Source of the DNA: Methanoregulaceae archaeon
GTDB taxonomy: Archaea > Halobacteriota > Methanomicrobia > Methanomicrobiales > Methanospirillaceae
Reading direction: 5' to 3'
Assembly (NCBI GenBank): GCA_015660885.1
Contig: JACTUB010000005.1
Location: 1-64,000 of the forward strand
DNA: 64,000 nucleotides
Shown here piece by piece: positions 7,907 to 17,434 of this stretch. Below the pieces are notes generated by a model that ran no database searches, had not been told where the DNA came from, and saw only the letters and a list, made by a program, of their open reading frames with translations. How positions within the stretch are numbered: the first letter of the stretch is position 1; the number at the start of each line of letters is the position of its first letter. The translations under genes were made by a program, and so were the position numbers.

Positions 7907-10357
7907 TTAAGCCGAGACCTGTCCAAGGTGCCATCTCGTCCCACTATTTGCATTGAATGAAATCCCGACATAAGTCTTGTCGAGATCTTTCTTCACTACG
8001 TCATACGGGACTTCAAAGATGAGATAACCGTCAATCGCGTTGCTCGCACCAGGTTTTATGAAAAATCCCTGGCCATTGTTAGCTGAACTCGAGTTTGTGC
8101 TTGTTATGGAATCGGTCGCGGTCGAAGTTGCGATGACCGTTGCTGTTGTTGTTGCGTTAGTCCATCCGCCGAAGATATTGTAACCGGTCAGAAATGCATA
8201 GTCCCGCTTATCCTGCCCGAGTTCCCGGATCCACTGGTAAGGGAGCTTGTCAAAGTGATTGGAGTAATACTGGATCTGGTAATCACTGAGCACTGAAGTG
8301 TTGAAGTACGGTTCGTGGGTGTAAGAATTACCGTTGTTGGTGATCTGAATTAAATCTGCCGAGGGAACAATGGCACTATTTGTACCGGTATTCTCTATCC
8401 TGATGAACACCACAAGGTACGAGTTCCCGGCCGAGGGAATCTGGTAGATGAAACGGTTGTAATCAATAAACCACCAGAAATAGAAAGGGAGCACCTTGTA
8501 ATCGTACACCTTTACGTTGCAGGTGCGGGTTGCATCGCCGTACTGGTAGGATTCGCCGATGGAGAGAGCATCCTTGATGGGAATGACGACGCCACTGGAA
8601 GTATTCACGAATGTTCCTTGTCGTGAAGGAGCGGATGATGAAGCGGCAGAAGTATCGCTTCCCGAAGGAGACGACCCCCCATTTGCTTCTTCGTATTGGG
8701 CCATCAGTGCAGCAAGTTGTGCTTTTTTGTCAGTAGTATCCTTCGATACTGGTTTTCCCCCCGTATTGAAGAGCCCGGATGCAGCTGAAGAACAGATAAT
8801 ACCGGCGACTAAGAGCAGGCAGACCCCGGCTGCAACTCCAAAACTCCCGGCTCGGCTGGTTTTTCCCTTGAGTGCCCTTGCCTTTCTGCCGAGGAGAAGC
8901 CCGAAGATTGTCCCGACTACTACCACAATGAGAGACAGTCCTTTTGCAAAGAGGCCGGCATTGGATGGGCTCGCCAGGCCTAGTATAGAATGGAGTGGTG
9001 GGGTTCCACTGAGGAATGCGATGAGGAGGAGCAGGATAGCTGGGATTGCAAATGGGAGGAGGGCGCAGAGGAATCTTTTAGTTGATGAAGGAGGGGTAGC
9101 GGCTCCAGATCCGACATCATTCACTGATTTTGCAGCTCCCGATCCAAAGTCCTTTCTGAAACGTGATATGAGTGACATTATCTTCTCCTTCAATTCGGCA
9201 GGCGGTGATGAATTCTGGATATTTTTTTGATGAGATATTTCAGGAAGTATTAGCGGGATTATCTCTTCTCGTATCGTCATTGTAGGATTTGGTGTTTTTA
9301 TCCAAATAAGTGATTCTGAGTTTTTTTCATTATCTGGCAATACAATTGTTGAACTTTTTTCGGTCTTGGTCCCTACTTTGAGAGCAGCTGGAACACTAGC
9401 GTTATTCCGACCTGTTAATAAATTTTTTATGAAATCTGACATTGGAATTGCCTTTTTTCTGGATAGTTTTTGGCTGTTACTAGATAGAATAAGTTTAGCG
9501 CTTAGGTTTATCATAAGTACCATCATTATCAGGACGAAAGCCGTGGCAAACGCGGAGCTTATGGGATAGACGTTGGAATTCTCATAGGCATTATAGATGG
9601 AAACCGGCATCGTACCAACGAGATCGTTGAGAGGGTAAATTTTGTAGCCAAGGAAATAATTGGCATTAGGTACGATCTTAAATTCAGGGATCCACTGCGA
9701 GTATCCTGTCGTTGCGATAACGACAGCGGACTCTTCAGCTGCCCGTCCGAATCCGAGAATTGCGCCAGTGACAAGTCCTGAGAATGCTGTCGGCACCGTG
9801 ATCCCCCTGATTGTGTCCCATTTTGTTGCGCCGAGCGCATAGCTACCCTCCTCGTAATCCTTTGGCACGCGCTCAATAGCGTCTTCGGTAGCCCGCTCAA
9901 TGACCGGCAGGATCAGGGTTGCTAATGCGATTGATGCGGCGAACAATGAAAGCCCTCCGGTGAAGGGCCTTAGGTACAGGACAAATAGCAGCAGACCGAA
10001 GATCCCGAGCACGATAGAGGGCGTGCCAGAAAGAACTTCGATCATGAAACGGACCCCCCGGGTGAGCGGAGTATCCTTTGCATATCGTTGCAGGTAGATT
10101 GCCGTACAGACCGCAAACGGGATTGCAACAAGCGTTGCTACGATCGAGAGGATCAGACTACCGACAATCGCATTCGCAATCCCGTCGCCGAAGGTCTTAG
10201 ATGCATTTTCAGGAGTAAGGAGAAACGAGAGTGTGAGTGAGGGAATTCCTTTGAGGAAGATATCACCGACGATCACTATCAGCATTCCAGCTGCCGCCAG
10301 CGCGGCCGCTCCGCAGAGGATCGTAACGATACGGCCTTTGGCTTGCCGGAAATTCAT
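7907..10357 (-). CDS. pstA: phosphate ABC transporter permease PstA with long C-terminal extension
   Basis: 816 residues, against about 280-300 for ordinary PstA. Residues 1 to about 300 are a normal permease with the EAA loop (EEGSYALGATKWDTIRG), which docks the ATPase PstB. Then come a soluble linker of about 125 residues, a second hydrophobic block of about three helices (roughly 428-449, 466-484, 500-520) and a C-terminal domain from about 580 that resembles DUF4352 (YLVVFIRIENTGTNS core), probably outside the cell. No frameshift is visible between the parts. The start overlaps the pstC stop by four bases (ATGA). The extension could be a sensor or a surface ligand-binding domain; that is inference. 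Confidence 0.85.
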   Translation of the reverse strand: MNFRQAKGRIVTILCGAAALAAAGMLIVIVGDIFLKGIPSLTLSFLLTPENASKTFGDGIANAIVGSLILSIVATLVAIPFAVCTAIYLQRYAKDTPLTRGVRFMIEVLSGTPSIVLGIFGLLLFVLYLRPFTGGLSLFAASIALATLILPVIERATEDAIERVPKDYEEGSYALGATKWDTIRGITVPTAFSGLVTGAILGFGRAAEESAVVIATTGYSQWIPEFKIVPNANYFLGYKIYPLNDLVGTMPVSIYNAYENSNVYPISSAFATAFVLIMMVLMINLSAKLILSSNSQKLSRKKAIPMSDFIKNLLTGRNNASVPAALKVGTKTEKSSTIVLPDNEKNSESLIWIKTPNPTMTIREEIIPLILPEISHQKNIQNSSPPAELKEKIMSLISRFRKDFGSGAAKSVNDVGSGAATPPSSTKRFLCALLPFAIPAILLLLIAFLSGTPPLHSILGLASPSNAGLFAKGLSLIVVVVGTIFGLLLGRKARALKGKTSRAGSFGVAAGVCLLLVAGIICSSAASGLFNTGGKPVSKDTTDKKAQLAALMAQYEEANGGSSPSGSDTSAASSSAPSRQGTFVNTSSGVVIPIKDALSIGESYQYGDATRTCNVKVYDYKVLPFYFWWFIDYNRFIYQIPSAGNSYLVVFIRIENTGTNSAIVPSADLIQITNNGNSYTHEPYFNTSVLSDYQIQYYSNHFDKLPYQWIRELGQDKRDYAFLTGYNIFGGWTNATTTATVIATSTATDSITSTNSSSANNGQGFFIKPGASNAIDGYLIFEVPYDVVKKDLDKTYVGISFNANSGTRWHLGQVSA

Positions 10358-11289
10358 GTAATTCCCTCATATCGCCGTCTTAGACGCGTGCTCACGAGGC
10401 GCATAACGGCAACAAAGCATATCTCCATTATGAAGAGGACTGCCCCGATTCCAAAGAGAGCGCTCTTTCCTTCCGGTATCATCACATAATACCCGATGTC
10501 GAGGAGGATCTTAGATGTCATCGAAATACCGCCATCGAGCACTGAGACAGGGGCATTATTTATCCCTCCACTCAGCATGACGACAGCCATCGTCTCTCCC
10601 ATCGCCCGCATCACCCCGAGGATGAGCCCTGTGGTGATACCGGCGACCGCAGTCGGGACCACCACCCTGCTTACAGTCTCCCACTCGGTAGCGCCAAGAG
10701 CGTAGGAAGCTTCCCGGAGTTCGGATGGGACTCCGCGCATCGACTCCCGGGAGAGGGCGACTATTGTCGGGAGGATCATGATTGCAAGCACCGTGGCAGC
10801 GAGCAGGATACTCGTCCCGTTATGGCTGCCCGGGTAATGGTGGAAGAGAGGGATAAAACCGAGGACGTTCCCTATGAACGGGTCGATGGTATCCTGGAAG
10901 ACTTTCCTCAGGACGAAGAACCCGAAGATGCCGAATACGACGGAAGGTATACCGACAAGTAGACCGATGAGGGTGGAGAGAAGGTTATCGAGCCATGGGG
11001 GAGCGAATTCAGCAAGGTAGATCGCTGTCGCGAGCCCCAGCGGAAATGCGATTACGATAGCAACGGCGGTCAGCATCAGGGTACTGACTAGGTAAGCCCA
11101 GATTCCGAATTGCTGGGTCTCATAATTCCAGGCCGTGCCGAAGATAAAGTTCAGCCCTTCCTTCTGGAGGACGGGTAAAGCAGTGTAGACTATGAATGCA
11201 AGTGCGATTAATGTGATCGCTGCTGAGGCTAGCGCACCGGCGAGGAAGAGGTACCGGGGAAGGTCAGGCTTTGCGTTCATGAAGGTCAA
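10354..11289 (-). CDS. pstC: phosphate ABC transporter permease PstC
   Basis: 311 residues, normal length for PstC. It has about six membrane helices and the EAA loop with RESMRGVPSELREASYALGA and WETVSRVVVPTAVAGI. With PstA it forms the membrane channel for high-affinity phosphate import. It begins 25 bases after pstS and overlaps pstA by four bases, so the three are one operon. No pstB (ATPase) follows, so the ATPase must be encoded outside the window or shared with another transporter. Confidence 0.92.
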   Translation of the reverse strand: MTFMNAKPDLPRYLFLAGALASAAITLIALAFIVYTALPVLQKEGLNFIFGTAWNYETQQFGIWAYLVSTLMLTAVAIVIAFPLGLATAIYLAEFAPPWLDNLLSTLIGLLVGIPSVVFGIFGFFVLRKVFQDTIDPFIGNVLGFIPLFHHYPGSHNGTSILLAATVLAIMILPTIVALSRESMRGVPSELREASYALGATEWETVSRVVVPTAVAGITTGLILGVMRAMGETMAVVMLSGGINNAPVSVLDGGISMTSKILLDIGYYVMIPEGKSALFGIGAVLFIMEICFVAVMRLVSTRLRRRYEGIT

Positions 11290-11314
11290 AAAAATAGTTG
11301 ATTGAGGATTTCGC

Positions 11315-12373
11315 TTACGCGAACTCAGTGATACCGAACGAATTTGTCGTGTCGAAATCCTGGGCTGCTGCCGATGGCGTCTTGGCGAAATTGATGAAGT
11401 CTGCCACTACTGAGCTGGGCGTGCCTTCAGTGACGTAGTAATACCCACGGACTAGGTTAAGGGGGTAGCTCTTGGCAGCGCTGCCACCAGTGGTGTCCTG
11501 CTTGAAGCCGTGGAACAGGTCTTTCAGGCCGTTCTTGATGTTGGTTGCACTTGCGGTATAGGTCTGGAAGCTTCCAGCGCCATTGTCACTGACAGTAAAA
11601 GCAGTAATACCACTTGCACCAACAGTGTATCCATAGTCAAGGAAACCAAACGCATGAGTTGTGGACTGGAGCGTTGCGAGCATGCCTTCGTTACCTTGGT
11701 TAATGACACCGGGTAAGGACTTGGTTACAGTACCACCATTGAGCCATGTTCCTGCGGTCTCCATGGTTCCTGAACCTGATTCGCGGGTCTCCATGATTGT
11801 ACCTGCGGGAATGGTAGCGCCCCCGGTAGTATATGCGGTACTAATGCCCGTAGCATTGCTCGCATCGTTGTATGCGCCAAGAACTATTGCTGCGGTAAGT
11901 GGACCGGTGACACCTGCATTCGAGTTCGCACACCATACGACAGCGGAGCCTCCAATCTGGGTGTACTGGAGGTTCTGATAGTGCTGGTCTAACGGGTTTG
12001 CGGTCTGTGCATCGGTAATTGAGTGGATCGTGGATGTTGCACCGATGTCAGCGATGCCGAGTGCTGCGGATGTAACACCAGCGCCCGAGCCGCCCTGTTG
12101 GACGGTAATTTTTATGCCCGGGTGCTGGTTCTCGTAGTCAGCTGCGAGCTTGACTGAAGTCGGGTACACGGAAGTGGAACCGGCAACGAGAATTTCAGTC
12201 TGAGCCTGGCTTGCTGCATTGCCAGAGTTTGCCTGTTTCGATACATCAGATGAGAACGTTCCCATGATCGTTCCCACTGCGACAGCGCCGATGACTGCGA
12301 CGACGATAAGAACGAGCGTCGCGACAATCGGTGAAACTGCCATATCATTGTTCATGTGTTTCAGATTTGCCAT
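11315..12373 (-). CDS. pstS: phosphate-binding protein PstS with archaeal pilin-type N-terminus
   Basis: 352 residues. The mature part is a PBP-like phosphate-binding protein: LVAGSTSVYPTSVKLAADYE near the start, VQQGGSGAGVTSAALGIADI and a later TRESGSGTMETAGTWL, the Ser/Gly loops that bind phosphate. The N-terminus is not an ordinary lipobox but a class III (prepilin) type: a short polar leader followed by DMAVSPIVATLVLIVVAVIG, the archaeal type IV pilin signature. It could be cleaved by a prepilin peptidase and held by the retained hydrophobic helix. AGGTGA about 12 bases before the ATG supports the start. The upstream region has a dyad listed separately. Confidence 0.9.
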   Translation of the reverse strand: MANLKHMNNDMAVSPIVATLVLIVVAVIGAVAVGTIMGTFSSDVSKQANSGNAASQAQTEILVAGSTSVYPTSVKLAADYENQHPGIKITVQQGGSGAGVTSAALGIADIGATSTIHSITDAQTANPLDQHYQNLQYTQIGGSAVVWCANSNAGVTGPLTAAIVLGAYNDASNATGISTAYTTGGATIPAGTIMETRESGSGTMETAGTWLNGGTVTKSLPGVINQGNEGMLATLQSTTHAFGFLDYGYTVGASGITAFTVSDNGAGSFQTYTASATNIKNGLKDLFHGFKQDTTGGSAAKSYPLNLVRGYYYVTEGTPSSVVADFINFAKTPSAAAQDFDTTNSFGITEFA

Positions 12374-12387
12374 ATAGTGTTTTCACC

Positions 12388-12393
12388 TTTATT
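12388..12393 (-). promoter_or_regulatory. ribosome binding site of pstS
   Basis: AAGGTG on the minus strand, about 14 bases before the ATG at 12373. It supports the first Met rather than the internal Met at 12355, and so the full pilin-type leader. Confidence 0.5.
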
Positions 12394-12546
12394 CTGTTTG
12401 ATAAGTTTAGAGGGTTGTAGAGAATTCCTGATATTTCTAGATTTTTTAAGTTTGCAACGGATTTTCCGGTGAAGTCATTCATCCCCCACAGATGTCATTT
12501 CACCGATCAGATAATTGATGAGCGTGTATATAGTTTTAACGATTTT

Positions 12547-12575
12547 GATATAGATTTAAATCAAATTACTATATC
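12547..12575. promoter_or_regulatory. candidate operator: GATATAG-N15-CTATATC dyad upstream of pstS
   Basis: A 7-base inverted repeat in an AT-rich block about 175 bases upstream of pstS, next to TATA-like runs. A related TGATATCA palindrome occurs twice in front of the AbrB-PhoU gene at 30528. A shared regulator is possible but unproven. Confidence 0.35.
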
Positions 12576-12666
12576 ACTATATATAAAATGCAAATAACGT
12601 TTTTATTGGGCGTCTCCTTGTCTGAAGGACAAGGCTGGATTTGGAAAAAGGAAGGTTACTCCCTGA

Positions 12667-12864
12667 TCAAGGTGTTATGTGCATCAAAATGACAATCAGG
12701 GAGACAGTTATACAAAAGATAATTACAATCGTGGGTGACAGGAAGAAGTCGGTGTTCCCCCAGAAAGATACACTCCCAAGGGTTAAAAGGGTTAAACAGG
12801 CCGCCAAAATGACCGCTCCGATTCCTATCCTAGTGTTGTCCATAAAAAATTGATCAGGTGTCAT
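12667..12864 (-). CDS. small membrane protein (65 aa, two helices)
   Basis: Two hydrophobic helices (about residues 13-33 and 44-63) joined by a short loop. AAAGGA lies about ten bases before the ATG. Chosen over the overlapping plus-strand frame because of its hydrophobic pattern and ribosome site. Lies 294 bases upstream of pstS on the same strand. Function unknown. Confidence 0.5.
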   Translation of the reverse strand: MTPDQFFMDNTRIGIGAVILAACLTLLTLGSVSFWGNTDFFLSPTIVIIFCITVSLIVILMHITP

Positions 12865-13571
12865 ACTATGAGTTCCTTTCCGGTAAGATCCATGGTCACC
12901 CGGTCAGCCCGTCCACCAATTCTTATGTATAATGGATCATATATGTTTTTTGATTTCTCTCTATATATATCTCTATTTACTATTGATTCATAGCATCTGA
13001 TATTGAACTACCGATTGCCCCACTTCGTGTATGACCGACAAACTGACTCATATAGTGATGGACTTCAGGAATCCTTAGGTGCCTAGAATCTAAAAACTGT
13101 AACTTTCTCGCAGATTGTATGCAAGTTCATCGTTATTATATGATATGAAAGTGAATGCAAAAAAGATCGGATACTTCGGGATATGCCACTTCACTTTCCT
13201 AGAGCGGGAAAAAACCGGACATTAAAGAAGGTGATAATGGAGATCACAGATGTCATCATGACGCCATGGTAATACATTGCATTCCGGAAATACCAAGAGA
13301 TCCTTCCGAGGAGATGAAAAAATACTCTTGGTAATTATCTATCATAAGGCCATTTTCCATTCTCCCCGGAGTCGTCGCCTTGGGCCAGAATAAAAATTCC
13401 TCTCCGGTCCGGAAACAATTTATAGAAGACAGAACACTAGTTTTCTGCACTTCAGATACGCAGGTCCTAGAGTCCCTTCCTCATTAGTTTTTATTTTCGC
13501 AAACGAAATATCCAGAAAAGCGATAGATCAAAAGACAGTAATGTATTCCCCTAAATCGGATAAAAATTAAA
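12865..13571. other. gene-poor stretch with a membrane-gene remnant
   Basis: No intact gene. The region holds AT-rich promoter-like sequence near 12940-12990 and a recognisable fragment of a duplicated membrane-protein gene (13208-13312). It ends at the left terminal repeat of the IS1595-type element. Confidence 0.45.
13208..13312 (-). pseudogene. fragment of a paralogue of the membrane gene at 17917-18366
   Basis: The minus strand encodes SWYFRNAMYYHGVMMTSVIS. The intact membrane protein at 17917-18366 has SWYFRNATYSNGVMIISMIS. The DNA is also visibly similar (GCATTCCGGAAATACCA against GCGTTCCGGAAATACCA). Only the last helix or so survives; upstream sequence is degraded. This is a decayed duplicate or a remnant of a gene displaced near the IS element. 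Confidence 0.6.
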
Positions 13572-14424
13572 GGTAAACTACCAGTTTAACACCAAACTTT
13601 CTCTAACAGTTGAATGAGTCTTCGCATTTTTATCCTTTCTGGATCCGATCGATGATTGTATCTCCAAACGTATTCTCCTAAAAAGAGATGCAATCTCTCT
13701 TTACGAATACCTCCTTTCGACGCAAGTTTTCGTTTCAGGTAACCCCAGAATCCTTCCAGCCCATTAATATGATTTCCTTTTCCGTCAGAATACTGTCGTT
13801 CCCCATGATTGATGAGACGATGGACGAATCCTAGTGCAACAATCCCGGTGTAAGCTTTCCAGGTATCAGAACAGATGACAGAACCCTTCGATACTTTTTG
13901 TGAGATGAGAGGTTGAAAAGTACCCGCTTCAATGTCATCGGCAATCTCGGCCCAGACAGTACCTTTGCGACAGAGGATCCCGAATACCGTTTGTTTCTTG
14001 GTCCCTCGTCCTCGTTTAGTACCTTCATCCCGGACCAGCTTTCGTCTGTTTTTCCATTGACCTCCGACATAGGTTTCATCCACTTCCACGGTACCAGAGA
14101 AAATCTCCGTAATGTCTTTTGTCATCACAAATCAAATCTTGGTTAATGCTCTGAGAACACGTCGTTGCTCGAACCCGGTCTGTTTGGCGATAGAATTCGA
14201 ACTTTGTTCCAAGGGAAACCTATGAATGATCTCCTTCCATTCATCTCATGAAAACGTAAGGGATAATTTGTGGGGAATCAACTCATACCAACATAGCGCA
14301 CAACGTCTCTTCCCATCTCTCATTTTGTATAACTTTTTTTGATTGCAATTTGGACATGCAATTTTTGCCATTATTAACTCCGTAAATCCTATTTTTATTT
14401 AGGTGTTAAAATAGCATATTACCC
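13572..14424 (-). mobile_element. IS1595-type insertion sequence (ISXO2-like), inactivated
   Basis: About 850 bases bounded by imperfect terminal inverted repeats of 22 bases: 13572-13593 on the left and 14402-14423 on the right, matching at 17 of 22 positions and sharing the inner block TTTAACACC. No clear target duplication could be read in the AT-rich flanks. The transposase has two in-frame stops, so the copy should not move by itself unless the stops are read through. Confidence 0.65.
13586..14371 (-). pseudogene. IS1595-family transposase with two in-frame TGA codons
   Basis: One continuous frame of 262 codons starting at ATG 14371. The N-terminus is a zinc ribbon (CPNCNQKKLYKMRDG, then CALC). 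The catalytic part has VEVDETYVGGQW, VICSDTWKAY and HINGLEGFWGYLKRKL, the acidic/Asn residues of ISXO2-like DDE transposases. Codons 42 and 80 are TGA. Each could come from one point change (for example TGG or CGA to TGA). A GTG at 14128 could express only the catalytic part without the zinc ribbon. Reading frame is otherwise intact, so inactivation looks recent. Confidence 0.75.
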
Positions 14425-14743
14425 TAAAACTAAATGAGATCCAGAACAATCTGCGGGAAATGAAAATGGTTTACAATGAGGCAAAGATTTCTTGTGAAAA
14501 TAATTAAATCTGATGGTGAAATGTTTTCCGGCAGTACTTCTTATCAGATTCTCTCCTAATTAGATATACCTTTAAAAAAAATCCGTTGACACCAAGCTAA
14601 AAGAGAGATTCCGCTTTTCATTCACCCATATCTCACAATCTGGTTATCGATTTTCAAATCAATCAATCAATATATTATAGAAAATAAATATATTCAATAC
14701 TTGTGAATATTCAACAATACTATAGATAATTGGGAAACTAATA
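14425..14743. other. AT-rich promoter region of aglB
   Basis: No gene seen. Repeated AT-rich TATA-like runs at about 14665-14725 precede aglB. No strong ribosome site is visible before the ATG at 14744. Confidence 0.4.
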
Positions 14744-17434
14744 ATGCGTTTATCAAAAATCAAACGGGAGAACCATTTCTGGATAGTGTTGGCCATTCTT
14801 TTTTTTATGGCTATGGCTCTTATCATCAGGATAACTCCACTATTTTTCATTAAAGAAACGGCATTCCCATACACTGTTGACGGAGATACCTGGTTTACTC
14901 TGAGACAGGTCGAAGTTATGGTGAACCATTTTCCCCAGTACAACTGGTTCGACCCGATGACCGCATTTCCGACCGGCAAGATTATTGACTGGGGGCCGCT
15001 CTTTCCGTTCATTACTGCAGTTCTCTGTCTGCTCACCGGTGCAACAACGCATAATGCAATTCTCTATACCTCAAGCTGGATCTCACCACTGATGGCTGCA
15101 CTTATGGTCCCGGTTACGTACTTCATCGGAAAGACGGTATGGAACTGGAAGGCAGGAATTGTAGCTGCGGGGCTGGTCTCTGTTGTATCGTTCATTTATT
15201 TCACTGATACAATTTTCGGCGTGGTCGTTCATCATATCGGTGAAACACTTTTCACGTCGCTCTTTTTCCTGGTATATCTATACTATCTTGTTTCGGTAAA
15301 ATGTTCAATATCCGACATGAAAAATATTAAAACCATGCTCGTGCCGGTTGGTTTGGCATCACTCACTGGTGTTCTCTACTTCCTCGCGCTTCTCACGTCA
15401 ACGACCACCATGTTAGTCCTGACAGTTATTGCGATCTTTACACTCGTCCAGAATATAGTAGATCATCTCTCAAACCGCCTGTCTGAAACCCCTCTGATTT
15501 TAAATCTCTTCTTCTTATTGGTATCGACGATTCTCCTTGGTCTGTTCGGATTCAAACAGCCCGGACTATCGGTCGCTAGTTACACGATCGGTCTTGTATT
15601 CGTGAACCTCGCGCTTATTGCAGAAACTGTCGTACTCCACGGTATCTCGGCCATCTTCCGGGAACGGATCAAACCATACCTCATCTTTCTTGTAGCCCTC
15701 CTGGTGACAGGAATTACCATCCTTCAGATCTATCCTCCCTTTCATTCAATCAACCAGCAGATCCAGAGTCTTCTCTTCGGTTCCTCAGTTTATAGTGTCG
15801 GCGTACTGAATACGGCTCCTTTAAGCTTTTCTTCTGCCTGGCTATATTTTAACTTTGCCCTTTTCCTCACGGCCGGAGGTTTTCTGGTGCTAGGGTATCA
15901 TATTGTGAAAAAAAGGAAAATAGAATGGATTTTCCTCTTTATATGGTCTCTTTTGATGATACTGATAACAGTCCAATACCAGCGGTTTTTCTATTTTTCC
16001 ACTGTCAATATCGTTCTTATGAGCGCAATTTGCATCACTGAACCTTTTACGTGGAAGAAAACTGAGGGGAATCAGTTATCTCTTTTTACACTTGCTTACC
16101 CGTTTTTTCCTCATCGCACATCTGAAAATGAACATGGGAAACGCCACGCCAACAAACCATCGAAGTCTCTTAATACAAATATAAGCAAAAGATCAAAAAA
16201 ACCGTTAATGAGTTCGGAAAATTTCACTGACATCCTGAAAAAGTTTTGTTTTGGGGCCGTGCTTATCTTGGCAATCGCACTTGTTGTGCTTTCGGTGTTT
16301 AACGATGCCAATTTCGGTCTGAACCCTGCCATCCGGGAAATACGGGAAATACCGTCTGACTGGATTGAATCATTGAACTGGTTGAAGTTAAACACACCCT
16401 CACCAGGGGTTGATTATTACCAGCAGTACGATGCCTCAACATTTTCCTACCCCTCCGGAGCATACGGTATCCTGGCGATGTGGGACGCAGGACACTGGAT
16501 CACCTTCTTCTCGCACCGCATTCCTATCACCAACCCCTTCCAGGACCATCTCGGTGGCAGCTTAGGGGCCTATGCATTCTTCCTGAGCCAGAACGAGTCA
16601 CAGGCAGATGATATCCTGAAGGCATTGGGTGGAAAATACGTGATCACAACTTCAAATCTTGCCGTCGGTAATTTTGGGGATCTCGGGCTTTGGGAGAACC
16701 AATCTGTTGACCTTTCCCCGTATATAACACAATTTAAGGCGCCAAGTGCAAACAATCCCTCAAAATTTTTGGTTGGCTATTCATACAGCGATGCCTATTT
16801 CCGGACAATGATAGTCCGGCTCCATAACTTTGATGGTTCATTGCAGGCACCGGGCACGGTAGATTACATCCAGTACACAATCCAACAGATAAAGGGAACC
16901 AGTGAAACATCTGGTGGGATAAATGACTATGCCCGGGTAATTACAAATAATCAGGTACTGAACATTTCACAACCTCACAATGATACTCCCATTATCAGGG
17001 ACGGCGTAGATGTTCCGCAGCACGGCATGTATGCAAACGTATTTTCAGCTCTGCCTAACAGTACAGTGGCAAACGTTCCCGCACTGGAACATTACCGGCT
17101 CGTTCATGAATCACCGAACAACGCATTGATACCAACGATGCCGGGATTGATGACCGCAATCACACTGCGGGATATCAAATACGTTAAAATATTTGAGTTC
17201 GTCAAAGGAGCTCGCATCCCCGGCAATGGCACTATCGAAGTTCCCATTACGACCAATACTGGACGGACGTTTGTATATAGCCAAGTTAGCCAAGGTGGAG
17301 AGTTCGTTGTCCCGTACTCCATATCCGGAAACCCCTATGACGTTCATACAGGCGGATCTTACCACATTGAAGGGACCAACCAGTACATCAACGTCACTGA
17401 AAAAGACGTGATGGAAGGCAACACAGTCAGCTGA
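14744..17434 (+). CDS. aglB: dolichyl-phosphooligosaccharide-protein glycosyltransferase AglB (STT3)
   Basis: 896 residues, normal for archaeal STT3. It transfers a lipid-linked glycan to Asn-X-Ser/Thr sites on exported proteins such as S-layer proteins and pilins. The N-terminal half has about 12-13 membrane helices. The first catalytic acidic motif is DGDTWF (Asp46, Asp48), soon followed by YNWFDPMTAFPTGKIIDWGP. The extracellular C-terminal domain carries a variant of the WWDYG acceptor motif, MWDAG at residues 579-583, inside YGILAMWDAGHWIT. A basic cytoplasmic loop near 450-490 is unusually long. Several secreted proteins in this window have N-x-S/T sites and could be clients. Confidence 0.93.
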   Translation: MRLSKIKRENHFWIVLAILFFMAMALIIRITPLFFIKETAFPYTVDGDTWFTLRQVEVMVNHFPQYNWFDPMTAFPTGKIIDWGPLFPFITAVLCLLTGATTHNAILYTSSWISPLMAALMVPVTYFIGKTVWNWKAGIVAAGLVSVVSFIYFTDTIFGVVVHHIGETLFTSLFFLVYLYYLVSVKCSISDMKNIKTMLVPVGLASLTGVLYFLALLTSTTTMLVLTVIAIFTLVQNIVDHLSNRLSETPLILNLFFLLVSTILLGLFGFKQPGLSVASYTIGLVFVNLALIAETVVLHGISAIFRERIKPYLIFLVALLVTGITILQIYPPFHSINQQIQSLLFGSSVYSVGVLNTAPLSFSSAWLYFNFALFLTAGGFLVLGYHIVKKRKIEWIFLFIWSLLMILITVQYQRFFYFSTVNIVLMSAICITEPFTWKKTEGNQLSLFTLAYPFFPHRTSENEHGKRHANKPSKSLNTNISKRSKKPLMSSENFTDILKKFCFGAVLILAIALVVLSVFNDANFGLNPAIREIREIPSDWIESLNWLKLNTPSPGVDYYQQYDASTFSYPSGAYGILAMWDAGHWITFFSHRIPITNPFQDHLGGSLGAYAFFLSQNESQADDILKALGGKYVITTSNLAVGNFGDLGLWENQSVDLSPYITQFKAPSANNPSKFLVGYSYSDAYFRTMIVRLHNFDGSLQAPGTVDYIQYTIQQIKGTSETSGGINDYARVITNNQVLNISQPHNDTPIIRDGVDVPQHGMYANVFSALPNSTVANVPALEHYRLVHESPNNALIPTMPGLMTAITLRDIKYVKIFEFVKGARIPGNGTIEVPITTNTGRTFVYSQVSQGGEFVVPYSISGNPYDVHTGGSYHIEGTNQYINVTEKDVMEGNTVS

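Noticed and set aside
8559..9230. Long plus-strand frame of 223 codons inside pstA
   Set aside because: It is antisense to the linker and helices of PstA and has no start signal or recognisable domain.
13256..13450. 64-codon minus-strand frame over the membrane-gene remnant
   Set aside because: It is in a different frame from the SWYFRNA match, which is clearly the real former coding frame.
13586..14371. Selenocysteine or other TGA recoding in the IS1595-type transposase
   Set aside because: No reason to expect it in a transposase, and no SECIS-like structure was noticed; point nonsense mutation is simpler.
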